Shown here piece after piece: positions 16,054 through 23,583 of a stretch of 64,000 nt of DNA. The notes beneath the pieces are model-generated. The model was not told the DNA's origin, made no database searches, and saw only the letters and a list, made by a program, of their open reading frames with translations. The stretch is from NCBI RefSeq assembly GCF_947488945.1, contig NZ_CANLBS010000008.1, positions 248,001 to 312,000 on the forward strand, given 5' to 3'. The translations under genes were made by a program, and so were the position numbers. This stretch comes from an uncultured Streptomyces sp. (GTDB lineage: Bacteria; Actinomycetota; Actinomycetes; Streptomycetales; Streptomycetaceae). Positions within the stretch are counted from its first letter, which is position 1, and each line of letters begins with the position of its first letter.

Positions 16054-16086
16054 ACCTACGGACACGTAACCTACGTATCCGTAGGT
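16054..16086. promoter_or_regulatory. Triple ACCTACG operator in front of the desaturase gene
   Basis: ACCTACGGA (16054-16062) and TCCGTAGGT (16078-16086) are perfect 9-bp inverted arms around a 15-bp spacer. The spacer contains a third copy, ACCTACG (16069-16075), which itself pairs with 16080-16086 in a tighter 7-bp palindrome. The last box ends 25 bp before the GTG. This looks like a multi-dimer repressor site, TetR-like in geometry, controlling desaturase expression. The regulator is not in the immediate neighbourhood. Confidence 0.65.
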
Positions 16087-16111
16087 AATTCTCCCGTCCC
16101 CAGGAGCACCC

Positions 16112-17083
16112 GTGACGATCACCTCCCCCAGCCTCGGCCGTTCGCAAGCATGGACCGACGCCCAGTTGCTCTATGCGCTGGAAGAGGTGGTGGAGAAGGA
16201 ACTCAACCGGCATCTCAAGGTCGCCAAGGACTGGATGCCGCACGAGTACGTGCCCTTCTCCGACGGCCGGAACTTCACCGGGATCTTCGAGGACGGCGAG
16301 GCGTGGGCGCCCGACCAGTCCAAGGTGACCGACATCGGCAAGATCGCGCTGGTCGTCAACCTCCTCACCGAGGACAACCTGCCCAGTTACCACCACGAGA
16401 TCGCCAGCCTGTTCGGCCGCGACGGCGCGTGGGGCACCTGGGTGCACCGCTGGACCGCCGAGGAGGGCCGCCACGGCATCGTGATGCGCGACTACCTGCT
16501 CACCTCGCGCGCCGTCGACCCGGACAAGCTGGAGCAGTTCCGGATGGCGCACATGGCGGAGGGGTTCGAGTCCGACAACCGCCACTCGATGCTGCACTCC
16601 GTGGCGTACGTCGCGTTCCAGGAGCTGGCCACCCGGGTGTCGCACCGCAACACCGGCCACCAGTCGGGCGACCCGGTCTGCGACCGGATGCTGGCGCGGA
16701 TCGCGACCGACGAGAACCTGCACATGGTCTTCTACCGCAACCTGCTGGGCGCTGCCTTCGAGCTCGCCCCCGACCTCACGATGCAGGCGGTGCGGGACGT
16801 GGTGGTCAACTTCCGGATGCCCGGCCACGGCATGCCCGGCTTCGAGCGGGCCGCCGCGCAGATGGCGATCGGCGAGATCTACAACCTGCGCATCCACCAC
16901 GACGACGTGATCCAGCCGGTGCTGCGCTACCTCAAGGTCCTCGACATCGACGGGCTGGGCCCGGAGGGGCTGAAGGCGCAGGAGGAACTGGGCCTGTTCA
17001 TGGGCGGTCTGGACGGCGAGGCGTCGAAGTTCGACGAGAAGCTGGCCGCGCGGCGCGTCCGCATGGCCGCCCGGGGCCGCTGA
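16112..17083 (+). CDS. Acyl-ACP desaturase (soluble diiron, DesA type)
   Basis: A 323-aa ferritin-like desaturase that introduces a cis double bond into acyl-ACP (or acyl-CoA) using O2 and reduced ferredoxin. The two EExxH-type iron motifs are visible: EEGRHG in WTAEEGRHGIVMRDYL and DENLHM in ATDENLHMVFYRNLL. The helix-1 Glu (VVEKELNRH) and TEDNLPSYHHEI supply further ligands. GTG start with CAGGAG upstream. Length and motifs match actinobacterial DesA1/DesA2-like proteins. It is monocistronic, with an operator in front and a strong terminator behind. Confidence 0.94.
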   Translation: MTITSPSLGRSQAWTDAQLLYALEEVVEKELNRHLKVAKDWMPHEYVPFSDGRNFTGIFEDGEAWAPDQSKVTDIGKIALVVNLLTEDNLPSYHHEIASLFGRDGAWGTWVHRWTAEEGRHGIVMRDYLLTSRAVDPDKLEQFRMAHMAEGFESDNRHSMLHSVAYVAFQELATRVSHRNTGHQSGDPVCDRMLARIATDENLHMVFYRNLLGAAFELAPDLTMQAVRDVVVNFRMPGHGMPGFERAAAQMAIGEIYNLRIHHDDVIQPVLRYLKVLDIDGLGPEGLKAQEELGLFMGGLDGEASKFDEKLAARRVRMAARGR

Positions 17084-17105
17084 CCCCCGCACCGCCCCCG
17101 GACGA

Positions 17106-17143
17106 ACGCCGCCGCCCGCCGGTCCACCGGCGGGCGGCGGCGT
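17106..17143 (+). terminator. Strong hairpin terminator of the desaturase gene
   Basis: A perfect 17-bp stem (17106-17122 with 17127-17143; arm cgccgccgcccgccgg plus an A-T pair) closes on a TCCA tetraloop, 22 nt after the stop. Confidence 0.8.
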
Positions 17144-17217
17144 GTCCGGCCCCCGGTCCTCGCCGCGGTGGTCCCGCGGACACGGCGAGGCCGGCCCTCG
17201 CCCACGCCGCGCCGGTT

Positions 17218-17470
17218 CTCGTGCACGCGCTCCGGGCCGGTGTCACTCCGAAGCGACGGTTCTCGCACGCGACCGGGGCCGGTATCGGCCCGTCGCCCTC
17301 GCACGCGACCGGGTTCGGTGTCACTCCGTCGCCGTCGCCGTCGCCCTCGCACGCGACCGGGGCCGGTGTCACCCCGTCGCCGTCGCCTCGCACGCGACCG
17401 GGGTCGGTGTCACTCCGTCGCCGTGGCCTCGCACGCGACCGGGTCCGGTGTCACTCCGTTGCCGTGGCCA
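17218..17470. repeat. Intergenic tandem repeat array, six units of 36-48 bp
   Basis: Units start at about 17218 (degenerate), 17262, 17298, 17346, 17387 and 17428. Each begins CTCGCACGCGACCGGG and continues CCGGTGTCACTCCG, then a variable run of CGTCGC triplets. Each unit contains a small ACCGG/CCGGT palindrome. Unit length varies with the triplet number. The last unit runs into the final codons of the HEAT-type gene on the minus strand, so its C-terminal residues are repeat-encoded. No unit has CRISPR-like spacers. Confidence 0.85.
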
Positions 17471-20400
17471 CCGCGTGACCCGCGTCCCGCACGTCCGGTT
17501 CGGCGTGGTGACGCACCATCCTGAGCTGGGTGCGCCACTCCCCCGGCCAGCCCGCCCGCCGGCCGCAGGCCACGGTCAGCGCGGCGCCGAACAGGCCCTG
17601 AACCACCGAACCGTCGGCGGTGAGCCGGGCCGCGACCGTGAGCAGCGGTCCGGGCGCGGCCCCGCCGGCCCGGTGCGCCGCGTCGACCCGCCGGCCCAGC
17701 CCGCCCGCGGTGGCCCCGGCGAGCGCCGGCCGGCGCTCGTGCAGCGCCGCCAGCCGGACCAGCTCCGCGTGCGTGTCGTCGGGGTCGCCGTCCAGGTCCA
17801 CCGCGGCCAGCAGCAGCGCGACGGCGTGCGGGACGAGGTCCCGGTACCCGGCGGCCACTTCCGCCGCCCCGGTCACCACCTGCCGGTCCGGCGCCCCGCC
17901 CCGGCCGCCGCGCACCGCGAAGTGACGGTGCAGCAGCGCGGCCAGGGCCGCGAACCGCTGCCGGGCGGGCCGGTCCCGCTCCGCTCCGGCGTCGTCCGCG
18001 GTGTCGGTGGCGGCGAGGGTGCGGAGCGTACGGTGCAGCGCCCCGGCGGCGGCCGGTCCGGTGAACGCGGCGGAGGCGAGGGCGCCGGCCGCCTGCCGCC
18101 ACGTACCGCGCCGGTCCAGGTCGGTGACGGCGGCCACCAGCACCTCGACGCCCTCCGGGTCCCACGGCGCCCACTGGGCGAGCGCGGGGAACGCCTCGCG
18201 GGCGGTCTCCGGGTCGTCGGTGGCTCCGACCTCCCGCACCAGCCGGGCGAACCGGGGCCGGTGGACCTCCGCGAGCTGCACCGGGTGGGCGCGCAGGACG
18301 GCCGCCCGCAGCACGGGTTCACCGGCGGCGGCGTCGGCGAGGATCTCCCAGGCGCGTTCCTCTCCCGGCAGTTCCACGGCGAACGCCACGCAGGCGGCGC
18401 GCACGTCCCGGTGCTGGCCCTCGGCGGTGTAGGCCCCGGCGAGCAGGGCGGCGGCCCGCGCGGCGGGCAGCCGGACGGCCGCGAGCCGCACCATCTCCTT
18501 GCGGCTGGTCACCTTGCCGGTGCCGGGTGCCAGCCGTTCCGCCAGCACGGTCGCCAGCTTCGACGGCGGTACGTGGCGGGAGGCGCGGGAGAACGCGTAC
18601 ACCGCCACCCGGGCGCGGTCGTCGCCGGTGTGCGCCAGCAGATCCGGCAGGACGTCGGCCGGGCGGTCCGTCCGGGCCAGCGCGGCGAGCGCAGCCTCCG
18701 CGAGCTCGGTGCCGGTCGCCCGGCTCCAGCGCCGCAGGGCCCCCGCCCCGATGCCCGGCAGCGCCGCGAGACCGGCGACCGCCGCGACGCGGGCGTGCGT
18801 CGGCAGCCGTTCGTCGGCCGCCGCGTCCGCCAGCCCGTCGAGCGCCGCCCGGTGCTGGCGGGGCAGCCAGCGCACGGCGTCGTGGCCCGGGGCCGGAGTG
18901 CGTTCGCCGGGGCGGGTCACGAACCGGCCCAGCGGCAGCGGCCTGCCGAGGAAGCCGTCCAGCAGGTCGGTGCGGCGGGTGGCGAGGACGTGCCACACGG
19001 CGGGCAGCGCGGCGGCCGACCGGTCCCGGTCCAGCACCAGAGCGACCCGCTCGTCACGGTGCGCGCGCGGCTCCAGCCAGAGTTCGACCGCGGGCCGGGC
19101 GTGCGCCGCGTCGCCGTAGTGCACCGCCTGGTGGAGGAGTTCCTGGAGTTCGGGCATGGCCGACGCGCGGCGGCCCACGGAACGGGCGAGGGACAGGGCG
19201 AGTCCGTAGTCGGATTTCTCGGCCCCCGCCTCCATCCAGGTCCGCAGCGCCTCGAACACCTGGTGTTCCTGTCCCCGGCGCAGGGTGCGGTCGAGTCGGC
19301 CGAGCCCCACCCGCCCGACGGAGCCGGAGATCCGCACCAGCACCCTCAGCGACCAGCTCACCAGCTCGCGCCGGCCCGTGACGGCGTGGGCGCGCAGGAC
19401 CGCGACGGCCAGCGCCTCCAGCGCGGAGCGGGTCGCGGCGGAGGAGTCGCGGGCCTCCACGGCGTCGGTGGCGATCCGGTCCAGCAACGGTGCGCAGGCG
19501 TCCGTGAAGAGGCCGGGCGGGGTGGCGCGCAGGGCACGCAGGGCGGCGGAGCGGACCGGGTCCTGCTCGTTGCGCAGGGCGAGCAGGGCGTCCAGCACCG
19601 AGGCGACCGCGTCGGCGCGTCCGGAGCGGGCGGCGTTGCCGACGAGCGCCTGCCAGCCCAGCGCGCGGTCGTCGGCAGCGGGCCTGCGGGTGGCGGCGCG
19701 CAGCCGTTCGGCCACCTCGTCGGGCGGCAGGTAGGACTCGGCGAGCAGCACGGTGTTCTCCGGCGCGCCGGCGGACCGGGCGCGGTCGGCCGCGGTCCGG
19801 GCCACGGCGGCGACGGCGGACCGGGGCAGGGCGTCGAGGAGCGCGGTGTCGACGTGCTCGGGACGGGTCCGCCCGGCGTCGCCGGTCACCTCGGCGTGGA
19901 ACGCGGCGCGGCGCGCGGGCGGCAGGGCCCGGAGCAGGCCCGCGAGGGTGGCAGAGTCGTCCCGTACGGCGTGGCCGAGCGCGGTGAGGCGGTCGGCCGG
20001 AGCCGTCCGGGCGAGGCGGCGCGACAGGCCGGCGCCGAGGATGCCGTGCCGGGGGAACGGCAGGCGGTCCGGGCCGAGGAACAGCCCGAGGAAGCGGCCG
20101 GGATCGGCGGTGACGAGCGGGCCGAGCCGGGAGAGCAGCGCGCCGGGCAGCCGGCTCGGACGGTGGCGTTCCAACAGGTCGAGCACCCGGTGCGGGAGGT
20201 ACGGGGCGGCGGCCGCGACCCCGCGGTCGTGGCCGTGTCCCTGCCACCACTGGTCGTGGCGGCTGCCGGGCAGGGCGGCCAACTGGCGTTCGGCCTCGTC
20301 GAGATAGGGACCGGGGTGGCGCCGGCCGAGCGAGGACCAGCACGCGGCGGAGGCGAACAGGCCGGGCAGCAGGCGGCGTACGGTCTCCGGGGAGCAGCCG

Positions 20401-20852
20401 GGCAGCAGCCGGGCCGCCTCCACGTCTCCCCAGGTCGCGCGCAGCGGCTCGATCAGCCGGTCGGCGAGGCCGGTCCGGCGGCCGCCGACGACGGCGCGCA
20501 GCACGTGGGCGCGGACGGCGGCGGGGGCGTCCACCAGCGCCTGTTCGTAAGCGGAGTCCGGCACTCCGAGGCTGTCGGCGTGCCGCAGTGCCTGCCCGCG
20601 GACGTAGGGGTCGGGGTCGGCGAGGCGGGCGGCGATCCAGTCCCGGTCGCGCGCCACCGCCGCCGCGACGACCGCGAGCCCCCGTTCGTACGGCTCGCCG
20701 TCCTCCAGCTCCTCCAGCACGCCCTGCAGCACCCCGTCCTCGGCGAACCGCCGGGCCCGGGAGGCCAGAAGGCGTGTCCGCTCCGGATACGGCAGCGGGT
20801 CGAGGTCGTCGAGCAGGGCGCAGGTGAGGACGAGGGGCCGGTCGTCGGTCAT
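17451..20852 (-). CDS. Large HEAT-repeat-type protein of unknown function
   Basis: An 1133-aa, Ala/Arg/Leu-rich, all-helical protein. Repeated ~35-residue helical pairs such as RDWIAARLADPDPYVRGQALRHA, THARVAAVAGLAALPG and DRARVAVYAFSRASRHV are typical of HEAT/Armadillo scaffolds. No signal peptide, membrane segment or catalytic motif was seen. The ATG at 20852 is chosen over upstream in-frame starts because a CACAAT -10-like hexamer lies 7 nt before it, as in leaderless genes. Monocistronic; divergent from the chitosanase gene by 64 bp. Its final residues (AVATATE) come from the tandem repeat array. Probably a protein-interaction scaffold; no function claimed. Confidence 0.85.
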   Translation of the reverse strand: MTDDRPLVLTCALLDDLDPLPYPERTRLLASRARRFAEDGVLQGVLEELEDGEPYERGLAVVAAAVARDRDWIAARLADPDPYVRGQALRHADSLGVPDSAYEQALVDAPAAVRAHVLRAVVGGRRTGLADRLIEPLRATWGDVEAARLLPGCSPETVRRLLPGLFASAACWSSLGRRHPGPYLDEAERQLAALPGSRHDQWWQGHGHDRGVAAAAPYLPHRVLDLLERHRPSRLPGALLSRLGPLVTADPGRFLGLFLGPDRLPFPRHGILGAGLSRRLARTAPADRLTALGHAVRDDSATLAGLLRALPPARRAAFHAEVTGDAGRTRPEHVDTALLDALPRSAVAAVARTAADRARSAGAPENTVLLAESYLPPDEVAERLRAATRRPAADDRALGWQALVGNAARSGRADAVASVLDALLALRNEQDPVRSAALRALRATPPGLFTDACAPLLDRIATDAVEARDSSAATRSALEALAVAVLRAHAVTGRRELVSWSLRVLVRISGSVGRVGLGRLDRTLRRGQEHQVFEALRTWMEAGAEKSDYGLALSLARSVGRRASAMPELQELLHQAVHYGDAAHARPAVELWLEPRAHRDERVALVLDRDRSAAALPAVWHVLATRRTDLLDGFLGRPLPLGRFVTRPGERTPAPGHDAVRWLPRQHRAALDGLADAAADERLPTHARVAAVAGLAALPGIGAGALRRWSRATGTELAEAALAALARTDRPADVLPDLLAHTGDDRARVAVYAFSRASRHVPPSKLATVLAERLAPGTGKVTSRKEMVRLAAVRLPAARAAALLAGAYTAEGQHRDVRAACVAFAVELPGEERAWEILADAAAGEPVLRAAVLRAHPVQLAEVHRPRFARLVREVGATDDPETAREAFPALAQWAPWDPEGVEVLVAAVTDLDRRGTWRQAAGALASAAFTGPAAAGALHRTLRTLAATDTADDAGAERDRPARQRFAALAALLHRHFAVRGGRGGAPDRQVVTGAAEVAAGYRDLVPHAVALLLAAVDLDGDPDDTHAELVRLAALHERRPALAGATAGGLGRRVDAAHRAGGAAPGPLLTVAARLTADGSVVQGLFGAALTVACGRRAGWPGEWRTQLRMVRHHAEPDVRDAGHAVATATE

Positions 20853-20903
20853 GGCAGCGATTGTGCCGTGCGGGCCGGGCGCACCCCAGAGATTTACGGA
20901 TCG

Positions 20904-20909
20904 TAGGCT
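20904..20909 (+). promoter_or_regulatory. -10 element of leaderless chitosanase gene
   Basis: TAGGCT ends 7 nt before the GTG at 20917. No RBS is visible, so a leaderless mRNA is likely. Confidence 0.45.
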
Positions 20910-20916
20910 GTGCCGG

Positions 20917-21837
20917 GTGAAGCCTGTGACACGTCTCGTCCTCTTCGGCGCCCCGGTGGCCATCGCCGTCTCCGTGCTGTTCGGCATCGGCGAGGAGTCC
21001 GAAAAGCCGGCCCTGGTCCCGGGTTCGGCCTCGGAGGCGGGTACGGAGACGGAGACGGCCGCGGAGGACGACGGCGCGGACGGGGCCGACCGGCAGGCGG
21101 AGGACGAGCAGATCGCCTCGCTGCCCGCCGGGCTGGCCGATCCGGCGGCGAAGGAGCGCGCGGCCCGGCTGGTGTCGAGCGCGGACAGCTCCACGCTGGA
21201 CTGGCGCAGCCGGTACGGCGCCATCGAGGACACCGGCGACGGCAACGGCTACACCGCCGGGATCGTCGGCTTCTGCTCGGGCACCAACGACATGCTGCAA
21301 CTCGTCGAGGCGTACACCGCCGACCACCCGGACAATCCGCTCGCCCCCTACCTGCCGGCGCTGCGCGCCGTGGACGGCAGCGGCTCCCACGAGGGGCTCG
21401 ATCCCGGATTCACCTCGGCCTGGCGGCGGGCCGCCGAGGACGCGACCTTCCGCACCGCGCAGGACGAGACCCGCGACCGCCTCTACTTCGAGCCCGCGGT
21501 GCGCCTCGCCAAGCTCGACGGACTCGGCACCCTCGGCCAGTACGTCTACTACGACGCGATGGTGCTGCACGGCGCGGGGACCGGCGCCCGGAGTTTCTAC
21601 GGCATCCGGGACGCCGCGCTCGCCGAGGCGGACACCCCGGCCGAGGGCGGCGACGAGACGGCGTTCCTGGACGCCTTCCTCGACGCGGACCGGGCCGCCA
21701 TCCTCGCCCGCAAGGTCGAGCGCGACACCTCCCGGATCGACACCGCGCAGCGGGTCTTCCTGGAGGACGGAAACCTGGACCTGGAGCCGCCGTTGACGTG
21801 GCGGGTCTACGGGGAGACGTTCAGCATCGCGTCCTGA
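20917..21837 (+). CDS. csn: GH46 chitosanase, exported, with Asp at the general-acid position
   Basis: A 306-aa glycoside hydrolase family 46 enzyme, which cleaves chitosan by inversion. An N-terminal hydrophobic segment (residues 5-23) without a clear cleavage site is followed by an acidic linker (24-66). The GH46 domain follows: LVSSADSSTLDW, IEDTGDGNGYTAGIVGFCSGTNDM, YLPALRAVDGSGSH, YYDAMVLHG, GGDETAFLDAFLD and TAQRVFLEDGNLDLEPPL. The general base Asp (Asp40 in Streptomyces N174 numbering) is D108. The general acid Glu22 aligns with D90, an Asp. Activity may therefore be reduced or altered. GTG start, probably leaderless. Confidence 0.92.
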   Translation: MKPVTRLVLFGAPVAIAVSVLFGIGEESEKPALVPGSASEAGTETETAAEDDGADGADRQAEDEQIASLPAGLADPAAKERAARLVSSADSSTLDWRSRYGAIEDTGDGNGYTAGIVGFCSGTNDMLQLVEAYTADHPDNPLAPYLPALRAVDGSGSHEGLDPGFTSAWRRAAEDATFRTAQDETRDRLYFEPAVRLAKLDGLGTLGQYVYYDAMVLHGAGTGARSFYGIRDAALAEADTPAEGGDETAFLDAFLDADRAAILARKVERDTSRIDTAQRVFLEDGNLDLEPPLTWRVYGETFSIAS

Positions 21838-21909
21838 GCCGACGCGCGGGACACGCGACGGGGCCGAGGATCCCGTGCCCCGGACAGGGGGCGCGGATCG
21901 GGGCGGCGC

Positions 21910-22167
21910 TCAGGCGTCCCGGCCACCGACTCTGCGCAGGCGTTCCCGCTCCTTCTCCGACAACCCGCCCCACACGCCGAAGCGTTCGTCGTTGGCGAGG
22001 GCGTAGTCCAGGCAGGCGAGCCGCTCGTCGCAGGCGAAGCAGAGCTGCTTGGCCTCGCGGGTCGAACTGCCGGGGGCGGGAAAGAAGAACTCGGGGCCGG
22101 CCTGCGCGCACAGCGCCGACTCCTGCCAGGCGAGGGCGCCTTCGGGCGCCGGGGTGTTCATCAGCAT
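21910..22167 (-). CDS. WhiB-family iron-sulfur regulator
   Basis: An 85-aa WhiB-like (Wbl) protein. The four cluster cysteines are C20 (SALCAQ), C43 and C46 (LCFAC) and C52 (ACLDYA), followed by the family turn FGVWGGLSEKERERLRR and a basic tail. Spacing CX2C and CX5C fits a 4Fe-4S Wbl. WQESALCAQ and STREAK resemble WhiB itself more than WblA or WblC, but paralogue identity is not certain. Wbl proteins bind sigma factor region 4 and regulate development or stress responses. A second ATG at 22161 is possible. Upstream promoter at 22188-22216. Confidence 0.93.
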   Translation of the reverse strand: MLMNTPAPEGALAWQESALCAQAGPEFFFPAPGSSTREAKQLCFACDERLACLDYALANDERFGVWGGLSEKERERLRRVGGRDA

Positions 22168-22187
22168 GCGAGCAGCCTGCCGCCCGG

Positions 22188-22216
22188 TGATAAACGTCCA
22201 CTCAACGCGCCGTCAA
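22188..22216 (-). promoter_or_regulatory. Promoter of the WhiB-family gene
   Basis: Reading leftward, TTGACG (complement of 22211-22216) and TTATCA (complement of 22188-22193) are separated by 17 bp. This is a good housekeeping-type promoter ~20 bp before the ATG. Confidence 0.55.
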
Positions 22217-22280
22217 CGCGACCCGCCGGACGGCGCGGACCGTCCGCGTCCGCGCGCCGCCGCCGCGGAACCGGACCGGA

Positions 22281-23084
22281 TCAGCCCTCTCCCATGGGCG
22301 CCGGCTTGATCACGGCGAAGGACGCCCCGTACGGGTCGGTGACGTTGGCCATGGTGCCGACCTCGTCGACCTCCATCGGGCCGAGCGTCACGGTCCCGCC
22401 GAGCCGGACCGCGTCGCCGAGGACCCTGTCGACGTCGTCCGCGTGGAAGTACGGCAGCCAGTGCGGCCCGGCGGCCGCCTCGCTCTTGACCTCGTCGAGG
22501 CCGACCAGCCCGCCGAAGTAGGCGTCGTCGCCGTCGGCCGCGGTCCCCGCCGGACGGACCATCGTGTAACTGCCGCCGGGGAAGGCCGAGTCCTCGGTCT
22601 CCCAGCCGAAGACCGCCTGGTAGAACGTCTTCGCCGCGCCCGTGTCGGGGACGTACAGCTCGCACCAGATGAACGAGCCGGGGAGCTGGGTCACGCCGAG
22701 ACCGGTGTTGGTGCCGGGCTGCCAGGTGCCGAAGTAGGTGCCGGCCGGGTCGGTGAAGCCGCCCATGCGGCCGTAGTCCAGCACGTCCATCGGCGGGAAG
22801 GGCACGTTGCCGCCCGCCGAGGAGACCGCCTTGGCCGTGGCGTCCACGTCGGGTGTCTGGAAGTAGACCGACCAGGACGGCCCGGCCTGTTCCTCGGTGA
22901 CGGTCATGACCCCGGCCACCGTTCTGCCGTCCAGCGTGTACATCCCGTAGCCGCCGGTCTCCGGTCCGCCGGGCACCAGGTCCCAGCCGAAGACCTCCCG
23001 GTAGAAGGCGGTGGCCCCGTCGAGGTCGGGGGTGCCGAGGTCGATCCAGTTCGGTGCGCCCGGAACGAAAGTCGGGTCGAGCAT
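22281..23084 (-). CDS. VOC-superfamily protein with two glyoxalase-like domains
   Basis: A 267-aa protein of two tandem VOC (glyoxalase/bleomycin-resistance) modules. The first starts near residue 10 (PNWIDLGTPDLDGATAFYREVFGW), the second near residue 138 (FIWCELYVPDTGAAKTFYQAVFGWE). Each ends in a FTDPAGTYFGTWQ / VTDPYGASFAVIK strand. Streptomyces carries many such double-VOC proteins, usually annotated only as VOC family; metal ligands and substrate are not clear. AAGGAG RBS before the ATG. Cytoplasmic. Confidence 0.9.
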   Translation of the reverse strand: MLDPTFVPGAPNWIDLGTPDLDGATAFYREVFGWDLVPGGPETGGYGMYTLDGRTVAGVMTVTEEQAGPSWSVYFQTPDVDATAKAVSSAGGNVPFPPMDVLDYGRMGGFTDPAGTYFGTWQPGTNTGLGVTQLPGSFIWCELYVPDTGAAKTFYQAVFGWETEDSAFPGGSYTMVRPAGTAADGDDAYFGGLVGLDEVKSEAAAGPHWLPYFHADDVDRVLGDAVRLGGTVTLGPMEVDEVGTMANVTDPYGASFAVIKPAPMGEG

Positions 23085-23583
23085 GGCGCGCTCCTTCGGC
23101 GGGGCAGGCCCACGGCGCCCCGCGAGACTCGTCGTACTGGCGGAAAAGTGCCTCCCGTCGAGTCTCGCACCGCCCGCCGACGGCCGCAGGCCGCGCGGCC
23201 CCGGCACGGCCGTGCGACCACCGCCGGGCGTGCGCGCCGCCGCCGATGCGTCCCCACATCCGTGGGGCGGCCGGGTGGCTCCGGCGAAGGAGGCCGTCTC
23301 CTCCGCGTCCGCCGCACGGACCGCGAGCCGGTCGTCCCGGAAGCCGGCGCCCCCGCCGGGCCGGAACGTGCCGGCGGGCCGCCGGGCACCGGCGCCTCCG
23401 CGGAGACCGGGCGTCCTGCCGCGCCCCGCGTGGGAGCATGGACGCCGCACGGAACGCGCCCCCGGGGGCCGGCCGCGGACCGCACCCGGACGGCGCGCGG
23501 AGGTACCGCGCGCCGGGCACCTCCGGGCGCGCGGCCGTGCAGGCGTGCGGCACAGGACGGCGGGACAGCGAGGAGGAGATCCC
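23085..23583. other. 500-bp divergent intergenic region without a supported gene
   Basis: Lies between the VOC gene and the SNF2 helicase gene. Open frames cross it on both strands only because of the GC content; none has a start signal or recognisable product. The frame of the helicase is open through it, but GAGGAGGAG just before 23584 fixes that start. Promoters were not recognised. Confidence 0.5.

Noticed and set aside
17218..17470. Possible CRISPR array
   Set aside because: Units are directly adjacent without unique spacers of constant size, and no cas gene is present.
17451..21245. Extension of the HEAT-type gene upstream to 21245
   Set aside because: It would overlap the chitosanase gene on the other strand by ~330 bp, and residues upstream of MTDDRP are antisense to it.
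23011..23583. N-terminal extension of the SNF2 protein
   Set aside because: The frame is open, but the translation is low-complexity and the only good RBS (GAGGAGGAG) sits directly before 23584.
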